DNA of 49,081 nt from an uncultured Bacteroidales bacterium (lineage in GTDB: Bacteria; Bacteroidota; Bacteroidia; Bacteroidales; F082): positions 1 to 49,081 of the forward strand of contig CALBNP010000152.1 in assembly GCA_937896505.1 (NCBI GenBank), written 5' to 3'. How positions within the stretch are numbered: the stretch's first letter is position 1; each line of letters starts with the position of its first letter. The position numbers were made by a program, and so were the translations under genes. Positions 7,800 to 17,900 of the stretch are shown here, one piece after another. The notes under the pieces were generated by a model. It did not search any database and was not told the origin of the DNA. It saw only the letters and a list, made by a program, of their open reading frames with translations.

Positions 7800-9047
7800 A
7801 TGACACGATTCACACTTCGTCCAGCAAGACACAAAAGCACACACTCCTATCACAAAGCGGTTGAAAGCCTATTCAAAAAGATAGAGAGCAAACTGAAGCA
7901 TCCGCTGAAATTCACCACCAAACGTAGTTTCGAGGCTATCGTTTTCCTCATCGTTTTCTTTGCCTTCTTCGGCATCCTTGCCTATAAGATGACATTGCCC
8001 AAGATGCTCAACACCTTCATGCAGACTTCTTATCACCTGCTGCTCGAAACCGTGTTCTACATCATGGCTATTTGCGTGCTGATGGGTGCTATCAGCAAGC
8101 TACTCATCGAGTTCGGAGTGGTCCGTCTGTTGGAGAACATACTCCGTCCACTGATGAAACCGCTCTACAACCTGCCTGGCGTAGCCGCCTTAGGTGCCGT
8201 GATGACCTTCCTAAGCGACAATCCTGCCATCATCACCTTGGCACACGACAAGAACTTTAACCGCTATTTCAAGAAGTACCAACTCGTGTCGCTCACCAAC
8301 TTCGGCACCGCTTTCGGCATGGGTCTGGTAGTTGTCGCTTTCATGACGGGATTAGGTTACGGCAAAGGCGCCTTGGTAGGCCTTGCAGGTGCCATCATCG
8401 GCAGTATTGTTTCAACACGACTAATGCAACGCTCCACCTTGAAGGCCTATCCTGAATTAGACGCGCCCATCGACGAAAGCACGGACAGCGGCGACGAGCA
8501 GCAAATCACCTTCAAGAGCGAAGGTAGCGTCTTCTTGCGTTTCCTCAACTCACTGCTCGACGGCGGTAAAGACGGTGTCGGCATCGGCATCGCCATCATT
8601 CCAGGCGTGTTGTGCATCTCCACTATCGTCATGATGCTCACCTTTGGTCCTTCGGGCGAAAACGGCGAATACTTAGGAGTTGCCTACGAAGGTGTTCCTA
8701 TCATCACTTGGTTGGCCAACAAGATCAACATCGTCTTCGAATGGTTGTTCGGCTTCAAGGATGGCGCCCTCATCTCCTTCCCAATGACCGCCCTCGGCGC
8801 TGTCGGTGCTGCTATCGGTCTGGTGCCACGTTTCATCGAGCAGGGTATCATCGACAACAACGCCATCGCTGTGTTCACCTCCATCGGCATGTGCTGGAGC
8901 GGATTCCTCAGCACCCATGCCGCCATGCTCGACTCGCTCGGTTACCGCAAGCTCATCGGCAAGGCCATCGGCGCCCACACCATCGGAGGCCTCTGCGCCG
9001 GCATCTCTGCCCACTGGCTGTATGTGCTCTTGGCTTGGATATTCTAG
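7800..9047 (+). CDS. Nucleoside-recognition (Gate) domain multi-pass membrane protein
   Basis: The 415-residue inner-membrane protein has a basic N-terminal stretch (residues 1-45) followed by about eight to ten hydrophobic helices. Two Gate-like halves are visible. The first contains MGAISKLLIEFGVVRLLENILRPLMKPLYNLPG and FLSDNPAIITLAHD, and the second contains PGVLCISTIVMMLTFGP. The pattern resembles the poorly characterised CD0519/CD1768-type group of the nucleoside-recognition superfamily, whose relatives include SpmA/SpmB and the FeoB gate. Its solute is not established. It follows the porin gene by 6 bases. The first ATG is taken as the start, although the long polar N-terminus leaves a shorter form possible. 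Confidence 0.7.
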   Translation: MTRFTLRPARHKSTHSYHKAVESLFKKIESKLKHPLKFTTKRSFEAIVFLIVFFAFFGILAYKMTLPKMLNTFMQTSYHLLLETVFYIMAICVLMGAISKLLIEFGVVRLLENILRPLMKPLYNLPGVAALGAVMTFLSDNPAIITLAHDKNFNRYFKKYQLVSLTNFGTAFGMGLVVVAFMTGLGYGKGALVGLAGAIIGSIVSTRLMQRSTLKAYPELDAPIDESTDSGDEQQITFKSEGSVFLRFLNSLLDGGKDGVGIGIAIIPGVLCISTIVMMLTFGPSGENGEYLGVAYEGVPIITWLANKINIVFEWLFGFKDGALISFPMTALGAVGAAIGLVPRFIEQGIIDNNAIAVFTSIGMCWSGFLSTHAAMLDSLGYRKLIGKAIGAHTIGGLCAGISAHWLYVLLAWIF

Positions 9048-9064
9048 GCTGAAGCAGAAACATA

Positions 9065-9090
9065 TAGAGACGCGCCAAGGCGCGTCTCTA
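9065..9090. repeat. GTAGAGACGCG-family hairpin
   Basis: A perfect 12-bp palindromic stem (TAGAGACGCGCC, GGCGCGTCTCTA) with a 2-nt AA loop, between the Gate protein gene and the convergent SPFH gene. Related copies occur at 10256, 25763, 25846, 25895 and 32067. Confidence 0.85.
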
Positions 9091-9139
9091 CCTCATAGCA
9101 TCTTTCTTGTTTTTTCACCTAAATCAAGCCGACTCTCAA

Positions 9140-10129
9140 TCACTTGTCAATGTTGAGCAGCAGGCCGTTGCCGTCGCCCGTCATGATTTCAGGCAGCTTG
9201 CCGTCCCATTTCTGAATCCATTCGAGCTGGACAATCTTTGGGTTGCTCGATACGGAAGCACCTTTTATCTGGAGTGCTTCGGCCTCGCCTTCAGCATTCA
9301 GGATCTGGATTTCCTTCTCGATCTCGGCCTGACGTTTCAGCTCTTCCTTCTGCTTGGTGACCTCGACGAGGGTCAAGGCCTTCTGTTCCTCTAACTTCTT
9401 CTGGTTCAGCGCGGTTTCGTAGTCACTGTTGTAATACACCTCGCGGATGTCGATCTGGTCGAGGATGAGGTGATACGACTTGATGTCGTTTTTCATCCTG
9501 TCGAGCACGATGGCCTGGATGTCTTCGCGGCTGGTACTATACACCTGGATAGGTGTGTATTTGCTTGTGGTCAGGGCCAGCGCCGACTTCAGCTTAGGCT
9601 TAATCACGTTTTCTTCCAGCCAATAGAAACGGCCATTCTCCTTGCCATCGGTCTCACTCACGTTGTCGTAGATCCACCAGGCATATTCGGGGTCGATGCG
9701 CCACGAGGCGCTGATGTCGAAACCCATCTTGATACCATCGATAGTTGGTGTCCAAACCGTTTCGGCTTGCGTGGCATCGGCCTTGTACGACTTGTAGTCG
9801 GCGCTGCCGTGGCTGACGTCGGTGCGCTTGGCGCATGTATAGACCTGCTCGGTCTTGTCCATGGTCTCGACGCGATACCAAGGGAGGATGACATGCCATC
9901 CGGTGTAATAGGTTTCCTGCTTCACCCCCGATGGAGTAATGACCACGCCACATTCCTGGGCAGGGATAATGGTGAGGAAACTAACGGTGACGATGAAAAC
10001 GACAGGCACAATCAACAGCCACATGGAGTTGAAGAGGTGTTTGCCACTTTTCTTGTTGGCCTTGTTGATAATAGCGGCAATGATGCTATAGACGATGAGC
10101 ATCACTGCAATGAAAATAAGAACATTCAT
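9140..10129 (-). CDS. SPFH/band-7 (prohibitin-like) membrane protein
   Basis: The 329-residue protein has two N-terminal hydrophobic segments (about residues 3-21 and 36-57). An SPFH/prohibitin domain follows, starting near IPAQECGVVITPSGVKQETYYTGWHVI and including the family's DQIDIREVYY motif. A charged coiled-coil runs from EQKALTLVEVTKQKEELKRQAEIEKEIQILNAEGEAEA, and a short tail ends in GNGLLLNIDK. Such proteins oligomerise into membrane scaffolds that often control proteases or membrane order. No partner (NfeD-like or FtsH) is adjacent, so the role here is open. It has its own -7 box and a terminator separates it from porV upstream. Confidence 0.88.
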   Translation of the reverse strand: MNVLIFIAVMLIVYSIIAAIINKANKKSGKHLFNSMWLLIVPVVFIVTVSFLTIIPAQECGVVITPSGVKQETYYTGWHVILPWYRVETMDKTEQVYTCAKRTDVSHGSADYKSYKADATQAETVWTPTIDGIKMGFDISASWRIDPEYAWWIYDNVSETDGKENGRFYWLEENVIKPKLKSALALTTSKYTPIQVYSTSREDIQAIVLDRMKNDIKSYHLILDQIDIREVYYNSDYETALNQKKLEEQKALTLVEVTKQKEELKRQAEIEKEIQILNAEGEAEALQIKGASVSSNPKIVQLEWIQKWDGKLPEIMTGDGNGLLLNIDK

Positions 10130-10157
10130 GTTTTTGTTGTTTTAGGATTTGTTGGCG

Positions 10158-10165
10158 CAAAGATA
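10158..10165 (-). promoter_or_regulatory. -7 box for the SPFH gene
   Basis: On the minus strand this reads TATCTTTG, an exact TAnnTTTG match 28 bases before the start codon. A TTTC lies 17 bases further upstream in the -33 position. Confidence 0.6.
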
Positions 10166-10206
10166 AACCATTTTAGCGACCTGAAATCGGGTTGCAAGGT
10201 TGCAAC

Positions 10207-10239
10207 AAAAAAAACCGACCCCAAAACGGAATCGGTTTT
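10207..10239 (-). terminator. Rho-independent terminator of the porU-porV unit
   Basis: Stem AAAACCGA (10211-10218) pairs with TCGGTTTT (10232-10239). On the minus strand it is followed by a T-run, downstream of porV. Confidence 0.75.
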
Positions 10240-10255
10240 TATCATTTATGGTGCG

Positions 10256-10282
10256 TTGAGACGTGCCATGGCGCGTCTCTAC
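10256..10282. repeat. GTAGAGACGCG-family hairpin overlapping the porV stop codon
   Basis: GAGACGTGCC (10258-10267) pairs with GGCGCGTCTC (10270-10279) through one G-U pair, with an AT loop. The flanking TAG that belongs to the repeat consensus is the stop codon of porV (minus strand, 10279-10281). Confidence 0.8.
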
Positions 10283-11481
10283 TTCTTGTTACCGAAATTG
10301 AAGGTAAGGTTGAAACGCAAGGTGTTTTCCAAAGGATTGGTACCCACCTTGTTGCTGCAAGCGATAAGATAAGAGATGTCCAGATTAAAGACATTGTATC
10401 TCAAGGCAGCACCCAAGGTAACGTATCTACGGTTACCTTTCAGAGGCATTTCGTTGAAGAAACCGCCACGCACGGCGAAGATATTGTTGTACCAATATTC
10501 GATGCCTATGCCTTCAGTGATTTCGCTCAATTCTTCGCCAAACACACCTATGCGGTCATATTGCATCGTATTGCTATTCCATGAATAGCCGGGAGCGTCG
10601 TAGAACGACTGAATCATGCCCGAAACGACACCCACATTATTTTCCTTACCATAAATAATATCACCGGTTTGGGTATTTCTGATAGGTGGCGTAGGCACCA
10701 TCAACTTGTTCAAGTCGATATTGAAAGCCAAGGAGTTATATTCGTCAAGTTCCAACTTCAAGTTACCGCCAACGCGCAAGTTAGTAGGGATGAAGTCTCT
10801 CCTATCTGACGAGCTGTTGTAGGAAACCTTGCTACCGATATTGGTGATGGCAGCACCCCAAGCGATGTCGGCATCGATATCGCTGAACCATTCGACAGGA
10901 CGCTTGTAATAGACCGAAACGTCAGCAGCAACCGACCAACCCACACCGGCATAGTCGCCTTGGCCTTGGGTAAGGTCGGAATAGATGAAGCGTCCGGCAA
11001 CAGCAGCCGAGAGATAGTCGCCCAGCAATCTGGAATAGGCCACGTCGATAGCCCATTCATTAGGATTGTAGGTACCCAAATCATAGTTATTCTCGTCTCT
11101 GAAATTGATTTCGCCTGCACTGAAATAACGCAAGGTAGCGCCCAAAGCGGAACGCTCGTTGAACTTGTAGCCGAAGGCAAGATAGGCCAGATTCATGTCA
11201 GAAACCAAGTTTCTCAACCAAGGGCTGTAACCCAAACCGACACTCAACTTGTTTTGCAGATAGACATATTTGGCTGGATTATAGTGCATCGAATAGACAT
11301 CGGCATCGGAAGCCACACCGCAATCGCCCATTGCGCCGCCACGAGCATCGGGAGCGATTGAGACGAACGGGACTGCAGTAGTGATGACATTGGGTGTGTA
11401 CTGCTTACCCAAATAACCTTGACCAAAAGAATTTGCCGCGATGACAAACAGAGCGACAACCAACAAACTTCTAATTTTCAT
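10279..11481 (-). CDS. porV: T9SS outer-membrane shuttle protein PorV
   Basis: The 400-residue protein starts with a signal peptide (MKIRSLLVVALFVIAANSFG, mature GQGYLGKQ). Its beta-barrel has the PorV/FadL-like opening ITTAVPFVSIAPDARGGAMGDCGVASDADVYSMHYNPAKY, the family's strongest hallmark. In the T9SS, PorV collects folded cargo from the SprA translocon and delivers it to the PorU sortase. The start at 11481 is preferred over an ATG 36 bases upstream because it begins a clean signal peptide and follows an AAGAAAAG purine tract. It lies downstream of porU and a C25 paralogue on the same strand and has its own -7 box. The stop codon sits inside a palindromic repeat. Confidence 0.93.
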   Translation of the reverse strand: MKIRSLLVVALFVIAANSFGQGYLGKQYTPNVITTAVPFVSIAPDARGGAMGDCGVASDADVYSMHYNPAKYVYLQNKLSVGLGYSPWLRNLVSDMNLAYLAFGYKFNERSALGATLRYFSAGEINFRDENNYDLGTYNPNEWAIDVAYSRLLGDYLSAAVAGRFIYSDLTQGQGDYAGVGWSVAADVSVYYKRPVEWFSDIDADIAWGAAITNIGSKVSYNSSSDRRDFIPTNLRVGGNLKLELDEYNSLAFNIDLNKLMVPTPPIRNTQTGDIIYGKENNVGVVSGMIQSFYDAPGYSWNSNTMQYDRIGVFGEELSEITEGIGIEYWYNNIFAVRGGFFNEMPLKGNRRYVTLGAALRYNVFNLDISYLIACSNKVGTNPLENTLRFNLTFNFGNKK

Positions 11482-11514
11482 TTCTTTTCTTATTTGATTT
11501 GGTAAAAAAGTGTG

Positions 11515-11522
11515 CAAAAATA
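11515..11522 (-). promoter_or_regulatory. -7 box for porV
   Basis: On the minus strand this reads TATTTTTG, 33 bases upstream of the chosen start. It suggests porV can be transcribed independently of the protease genes. Confidence 0.55.
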
Positions 11523-11571
11523 ACGATAATTCAAATTGCTTATTGTAAGCTGATGAAAAATAATTTCGTTT

Positions 11572-14500
11572 TCATCGCGACACGACCATCCGTTGGCTTA
11601 CGGTTCGCGTGTTTCCTTCCTCATCGGTGAGGCTGAGGCGATAGAGATAGATGCCCGTGCGCAAAGGGTTTCCGTGGTTGTCCTTCCCTTCCCAACGGAT
11701 AGGTTCCATCATGTTGCCAGCCGATACGACGTTTTGGTTCAGGCTTGCGATGTGCCGTCCCATCATGTCGAAAATCTCGATGTTGACGGCATATTGGCCA
11801 TCCTTACCATCGTGAGCCAGGGCAAAATAGGTTTCATTGCTGAAAGGATTGGGATAGTTGCGTACCTGCGAAAGAAAAATGCCGTCTTGCACGAGGAACC
11901 AAAGATGAGCCTCGGAAGGATTGTCTTGGATGTCCCAAGCCTTCAGGCCGAACTCGTAGGTGCCAGGCTCCAAGTCGGAAAGAGGCAAGGAAATCGTACC
12001 ACGGCGGAAATCGTCGAGGGCAGGAACAAAGAGGTCGTTAAGATTCACATTATTGTAGCCCATTAGGTTGCTGCTGAGCATGATGTTCCGCCCCAAGCTG
12101 AAATCGTAGTGGCTAATGCCTTGAGCATCATACAACTCGGCATGGAGTTCACCTTTACTGGCCACCACGTCGCCGTCAACGAAATCGGGAGTGTTCCAGT
12201 AGAACTTGATTTGCGGGCCTTCGTTGTCGTGAACCATGGCTGGGTCGATGCCGCCAAGCGAAAAGCCTTCGAACACGCCCATGGCCTCGGTCTGACGGAT
12301 GGAATCGTAGGCATAGTAACTGATACGCGCCGTTCCATAGCTCATGTCAATGCCGCTCGGCACCTGGAACGAGATGTTGAATTTGCCGTTGGTGACGGTA
12401 GCACGGCCGCGATAGAGCACGTCGTTGTAGAAAGTGTAACTATGTACACTAGCATCTTCTTGTCCTAAAGTTGTGAAACGCGATTTCTTGTCGTAGAGTT
12501 TCACCCAAACCTCGCCATTGAAAGCCCTATCGGTATTTCCGTTGGCAGTTCTGATTTCGCCTTCGATGTTCACCATGCTCATGGCATGAAGCATGACTTC
12601 CTCATGCAAGTCATTCCCGTTGATTTTCAGTGTATTGATTTCTTCCAAAGGCGTCATCAAGCGCAGAGCAGGATCGCCAAACAGCACGTAGGTCACATTC
12701 TTGGGAGAATTTACAGAATCGGCTTTGGCCAATCGACAGATATCGCCGAAGCGCAGAGGCAGTCCGTTTTCGCGCATATAGAGGTATTTGCTCCAGGCTT
12801 TGGCCAGAATCAGGTTCGTGGGTGCTTGTGTGGGTCGCGGTGCGGTGAACAAGGCAATGGCTCCGCCCTTGTCGGAGAGGAACATCTGTTCGCCTGCCGA
12901 GACTTTCAGCGGATTGTCGAACACCGAGAACTCACAAGAAGCCGTGAAAAGGAATGGCAGACGGTCGTAATTGGTCAGTTCGGCGATGTCGGAAACCGTA
13001 AAGACGGCTTCGGAGGTCAGGCCGAGATAGCCCGCGTGGCCTGCATATTGCATGGTCAGCATACCTTTATCGAAAAGGCGCATCAGCTCGTCGTGGGCAC
13101 CTGGATGACGCGGACCTGATGGTGTTGACACTTGCTGGTAGGCATCGGTATAGAGCTTCACCTGATGCATCCTGTGTTCTGCCGTATCGATGATGGAAGC
13201 GCAGGTCTCCTCTTGCTGCATAAAACTATATGAGTCATCGTCAGCCATCAGAAGGTGGTTCATCTTCCAGTCGCCATGTATCTCGCTCAGGTCGTGATAA
13301 TGGCGGATTTTCTCCAGAGCATTCTCCGCTTCCTCGACAGTAGTCACAGGCAAACGGCCTACAGCGAGGTCAACCATTCCACTGCAATTAACCCCATCGT
13401 TAGCGTCCATCAGCACATAATAATCGTCGCTGCAGAAACTCAACTGCTGGTTGTAAGGATAATCCATCGTTTCGTAGGTAGGAACGAAATTGTTTCCATA
13501 ACCTTTGATGTTGCGGAAATCGGACGAAGCCTTGCCAAAAAGGGTAATGTATTTCAGTTGGCCGCCACTTCGATAATAAACCATCCTGACGAAATCGCGG
13601 ATTCCAGAAGGATCGGGCGTACCCGTTGCGAACTCGTTGGCGATTTCATCGACATCGACGACAACACAAAGCATATCGTCCCATTGGTGGTGCATCTCGG
13701 CCAGCTGTTCGGCTTGCTCGCGGAAGACGCGGGGCGCGATAATCAGCATGTCGGCATCGGCAATGGCATGAACATTTTGGTTGGCGACGAGCACGAAATT
13801 CGAGATGGAATGGCAAGCCGAAGAACGGAAGAGATGATAACGCTTGTCGGCTGGCTGGTCGGTAGCGAACAAGAAGTTGCCGCCACTCAACATGCCTTCC
13901 TGCAAACAAGGATGCATAGGGTCGGTCACATCCCAAAGCTGATAGTTGGCATCCACATCCTGAATCCAAATGGCAGTATTGCCGCTGCCAAATTGCGAAG
14001 GCATAATCTTAAAAGACAATTCGTTACCCTCGCGTTTCAGTCTGCGCCAGCATGTAAGTTCAAAGAAATCAAGATAAAGGTTCGCATTGTTGTTTTCGGG
14101 CACAATCTCAAGACGGCAAGTGGCAGTCTCACCCTCAAGCACAATCTGCCTATTGACGACATCCTTTGTACTCCCAAAAGTATAATCGCCATATTTATTT
14201 ATCGCAACATTGTCGGCAACCAGATTGTCGTTCACCCAAAGGTTATAGTGCATCTTGGTATTGGCGACATGACCGAGCACCGAAGAGGAAAACAAGATAG
14301 GTTTTTCGGCAATCAAGTTAGGCAAGTCGAAAGTGTATTCAAAGACGGGATTGGCTTCGTCAAGCATCTCGCCAAACCAGTTCTGTCCAGAGAAGTAGGG
14401 TGTCATCAGTTCTTCTTCGTGCCAGGCCGTATAGAAGAAATCGGAAATCACGGTCGTAGCTTCGGCCACAGGCAACGTGCCTTGACTTGCGATGCGCAAG

Positions 14501-14952
14501 CCATCCACGCCGCTGTCGAGGCAGAGGAAATAATGGTTGGCATTGGTGTAATAGTTGCGCTCACGCTGATAGCTTTCCCTGTTACCTTGTTTATAAACCC
14601 AACGTGTTGGCTCCTGAGCGTAGAAAAGCACGAAATCGTCTTCATCGAAACGGCCATCCTCGGCACCACTGACAAAGATAGCCATCTCAGTGAGGTCGTC
14701 GGGACGCTCATCGGCATTCTTTTCAGGCAACGGACCCGCAGGATTTCCGAAGATGCGTATCTGGTTGGGATTCAGTGCTGCCATATCACCGCCCAACACA
14801 GCCAAGGTGGCGTAGTCGAGCTTATAGATTCCCTCTTGGGTGACATCCATCTTATACCAAGTATGCTCACTCAGCACCGACTGATAAGTATTCTGCGCCT
14901 TTGCCCCAGCAATGCAGAGCAGAAGCAGCATTACGATATTTAATCTTTTCAT
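11572..14952 (-). CDS. PorU-like C25 family cysteine peptidase (second copy)
   Basis: The ~1126-residue protein has a signal peptide (MKRLNIVMLLLLCIAGAKA, before QNTYQS), a beta-rich PorU-type N-terminal region (WYKMDVTQEGIYKLDY), a gingipain-fold C25 domain and a C-terminal FlgD/T9SS-CTD-like domain (RNYPNPFSNET to QRMVVSR). The catalytic dyad is visible as His639 in QYAGHAG and Cys673 in TASCEF, 34 residues apart, the same spacing as in the neighbouring PorU. It lacks the ~130-residue extra N-terminal part of PorU. The second ATG is chosen because AAAGGA sits eight bases before it. It starts 17 bases after the porU stop, so it is in the same operon. Whether it is a second sortase or another secreted protease is unknown. 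Confidence 0.85.
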   Translation of the reverse strand: MKRLNIVMLLLLCIAGAKAQNTYQSVLSEHTWYKMDVTQEGIYKLDYATLAVLGGDMAALNPNQIRIFGNPAGPLPEKNADERPDDLTEMAIFVSGAEDGRFDEDDFVLFYAQEPTRWVYKQGNRESYQRERNYYTNANHYFLCLDSGVDGLRIASQGTLPVAEATTVISDFFYTAWHEEELMTPYFSGQNWFGEMLDEANPVFEYTFDLPNLIAEKPILFSSSVLGHVANTKMHYNLWVNDNLVADNVAINKYGDYTFGSTKDVVNRQIVLEGETATCRLEIVPENNNANLYLDFFELTCWRRLKREGNELSFKIMPSQFGSGNTAIWIQDVDANYQLWDVTDPMHPCLQEGMLSGGNFLFATDQPADKRYHLFRSSACHSISNFVLVANQNVHAIADADMLIIAPRVFREQAEQLAEMHHQWDDMLCVVVDVDEIANEFATGTPDPSGIRDFVRMVYYRSGGQLKYITLFGKASSDFRNIKGYGNNFVPTYETMDYPYNQQLSFCSDDYYVLMDANDGVNCSGMVDLAVGRLPVTTVEEAENALEKIRHYHDLSEIHGDWKMNHLLMADDDSYSFMQQEETCASIIDTAEHRMHQVKLYTDAYQQVSTPSGPRHPGAHDELMRLFDKGMLTMQYAGHAGYLGLTSEAVFTVSDIAELTNYDRLPFLFTASCEFSVFDNPLKVSAGEQMFLSDKGGAIALFTAPRPTQAPTNLILAKAWSKYLYMRENGLPLRFGDICRLAKADSVNSPKNVTYVLFGDPALRLMTPLEEINTLKINGNDLHEEVMLHAMSMVNIEGEIRTANGNTDRAFNGEVWVKLYDKKSRFTTLGQEDASVHSYTFYNDVLYRGRATVTNGKFNISFQVPSGIDMSYGTARISYYAYDSIRQTEAMGVFEGFSLGGIDPAMVHDNEGPQIKFYWNTPDFVDGDVVASKGELHAELYDAQGISHYDFSLGRNIMLSSNLMGYNNVNLNDLFVPALDDFRRGTISLPLSDLEPGTYEFGLKAWDIQDNPSEAHLWFLVQDGIFLSQVRNYPNPFSNETYFALAHDGKDGQYAVNIEIFDMMGRHIASLNQNVVSAGNMMEPIRWEGKDNHGNPLRTGIYLYRLSLTDEEGNTRTVSQRMVVSR

Positions 14953-14969
14953 TCTCATTTCCTTTCACA

Positions 14970-17900
14970 TTATCTGCTAAGAACCAATTTTGAAACGGCA
15001 GTGGCGGTTTCGCCTTTGTCGTTGGTGGCCACGATACGATAGGGATACACGCCGTTGCGGAGTTGGCCAGGATTCCAATAGATGGGCGAAGTACGTGCCG
15101 AGGTGCCTGTCACTTGCTCGGAAAGCACTTCCACAAGACGACCCATGATATCGTAGATGTAGATTTTCACATCAACATTGTTGCCAATCTGGTTGTGGTC
15201 AAAGACAAATCTCGTGCCATCGGTCACAGGATTGGGCAAATTGGCAGGCTTTTCGATACGCATCGTTCCGCTGTTGATGACAACGAAATGCACCGTTGCG
15301 ATGTTGGAATTGTTGAAAACGTCCCACACCTTTAGGTGAAGCGTGTATTCGCCATCGGCCAAGCCGAGCATCTTGAAGGCGATCTGTCCCTTGCCCGGAT
15401 TGCCCAAATCGGAAGTGAAATAGTCGTTGAGGCAATAGCTCTCTTTCGAAGGCCCGTCGAGGGTGGCGACAATGTCGTGACCAATGCCTGATCCCGTCGT
15501 GTTGATGCCGCTCTCGTCTTCAACGAAAGCCAGCAGCAAAGGATTCTCACCCGTGATACCACCATCGACGAAGAGCGTGTCGTCAACGAAGAGGCGAATC
15601 GCGGGAGGTTCAGTGTCTTCCTTGGCATCCTCGTAGAAGCCGCCGATGACGAAGTCCTTCTTGCTACCCTTGGCATCCACTTCGTAGTTGGTGGCATAAT
15701 AGCTCACCATGCCCGTTCCGAAACGATACGAGATGTCGCGTGGCACTGTGAAATTGATGCTGAACTCGCCATTCACCACATCGGTCTTGCCGTTGAAGAC
15801 CACGCTGTTGAACAAGTTGAACTCAATGACCGAGGTAGCCGTGCCCTTGGTAGCAAGTCGGCTTTCCTTATCATATACCGTAACATAGACGACACCATTG
15901 TAGCCGGAAGCAAGATGTCCATTCAAATCCTTGACCACACCTTTGATTTCGACAGGTTGCAGCGCCTTGATGGTATCAGGCATGGAGACCGTCTCGACCG
16001 TCCATTTCGGGTAGTTGATGCGCAAGGCCGGGTCGCCAAAGAGCACATAGCGCTTTTCGACCGCATAACCCGAACTCTTTGCCCTACGATACACATCACC
16101 GATGCGTGTAAGCTCACCACCATTGATGCGGAACAAGTTCCTATAGACACCATGATTGAATTTCAAGTTATCAATACCAATAGTAGCCCTCGAAGTGGTG
16201 AACATGGCTATCATGCCTCCATATTGGTTCAGGAAGGAATATTCGCCCAAGGAGGTTCGCGCATCGTCGTCGTATCGGCTGAACTCGCAAGTGCCCGTAA
16301 TCATCATCGGGAACATCGGGCTGTTGCGCCACGAGTCAACATCCTTACGTTGCAAGATGCGTTCCTCGCTCAGCTGCACCTCGCCGCCATGTCCAGTATA
16401 GTTCATCACCAAAGTGCCTTTTTCCATTCTATTGTTGATGGCTGCATTCACTTCGGGAGCCAATTCGCCATTTGGCGTACTTATCTGGTTGTAGGCATCA
16501 AGATAAATCTTGTCAATCACAAGGTCGGCACCACCGAATTTCGTTTGCAGCGAGTCGGCCAGTTTTTCAGCATCTCTCACGAACCCCGCATCATCGTCGG
16601 TGACGAATGTGACCACATTGCGCCAAGGCTGCATGGTGTTTTCGTTTCGTTCAACATACTGTTCAATCTTGTCAATCATCTGAGAGGCTTGCTCAACCGT
16701 CTGAATTGGGAAACGGCCAATGCCGATGTCGGCCAGCGAAGCATTGATATTGCCTTCGTTTTCGTCGAAGAAGCCGAAATAATCGTCGGTAACGAAAGTG
16801 TCAAGACCATCGATGGATGCTACGGTTTCGTAGGCTGGCACGAAATCGACCAAGCCCGAGCGGTTTTTCTGGTCGAACGAGGCATCGCCCATAAGCAGCA
16901 GATACTTGATTTCACGGCCAGCGTTGCTGTCGAGATAAAGCATCCGGCAAAAATCACGGATGGCAGTAATATCCTTTGCGCCACAGCTGAACTCGTTGTA
17001 AATCAGCTCAGGAGTCGTGATGAGAACATTCAAGTCGGGGTCATGCACAGCGTGGAAGTCTTTCAGGCGTTCGGCTTGCGACATAAAATTGGGATGAGTC
17101 AATATCACGAAATCCACATCGCGGATAGCGTGGAGATTCTGGTTGGCGACCTTCCCAAAATCGACGGCAGAATAATACGACTGTCCATTGAAGGCGATGA
17201 ACTCGTTTGAGGGATTGCCCTGCAACCTGAAACTCAGCGTAGAGGCATTCAGCTGGCCTTTCACCACCTGTGGACCCACCGGATTGGTGACATCCCAAAC
17301 CTGCACTTGCTGGCTTGCGCCCGAAAGACGATATTCGTAGGTCTTGCCGCTTTCCACCTCAGGATTGCGGAACAGCATTTGGCTACCCGAAAAGACCAGA
17401 TTGCGCCAAACATTCAACGACAGATAGTTGACATAGCCATCGGAAGTCGTATTCGGATTGTTGGCATTATGTTTCAGTGTGACCTTGACCACATCAGAAT
17501 CCATAAAGAAGAACATCGTTCCGCCCACTGAATCGGCATAGGTTTGACTCGTCGAATTGGTAGATTTAATAGAATAGGTGGCTTTCAGCTGGTCATTGAC
17601 ATAAACCTGGAATTTGGCAGGAGTGAAATTGCGGCCTGCAAGGTCAGCCACCAACGATGCCTGACGTGAACGGTCAGCATTCGGGAAGCTGAAACTGAAA
17701 TCCTTAGTAGCATTTCCCGTCATCTTGTCGCCATAATAAGTACGTCCCCAATGGTTGAGGTTGATTTCGTCGCTTTCATGCAAAGCATAATCCAAGAAAG
17801 CGGTCACCGTGTGGTCAGCCACTGCCGCCGATGGTTCTTCGTTGATGCGCTTTCCCCGGCCTAACGAAACGGTCAGGAAAGCATAGGAATAGTCATCGTA

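Noticed and set aside
13255..14943. 562-codon open frame antisense to the second C25 gene (and 431 codons at 15915-17210 antisense to porU)
   Set aside because: The antisense translations have no recognisable domain, and the sense frames carry signal peptides, catalytic motifs and sorting domains. Long antisense frames follow from codon bias.
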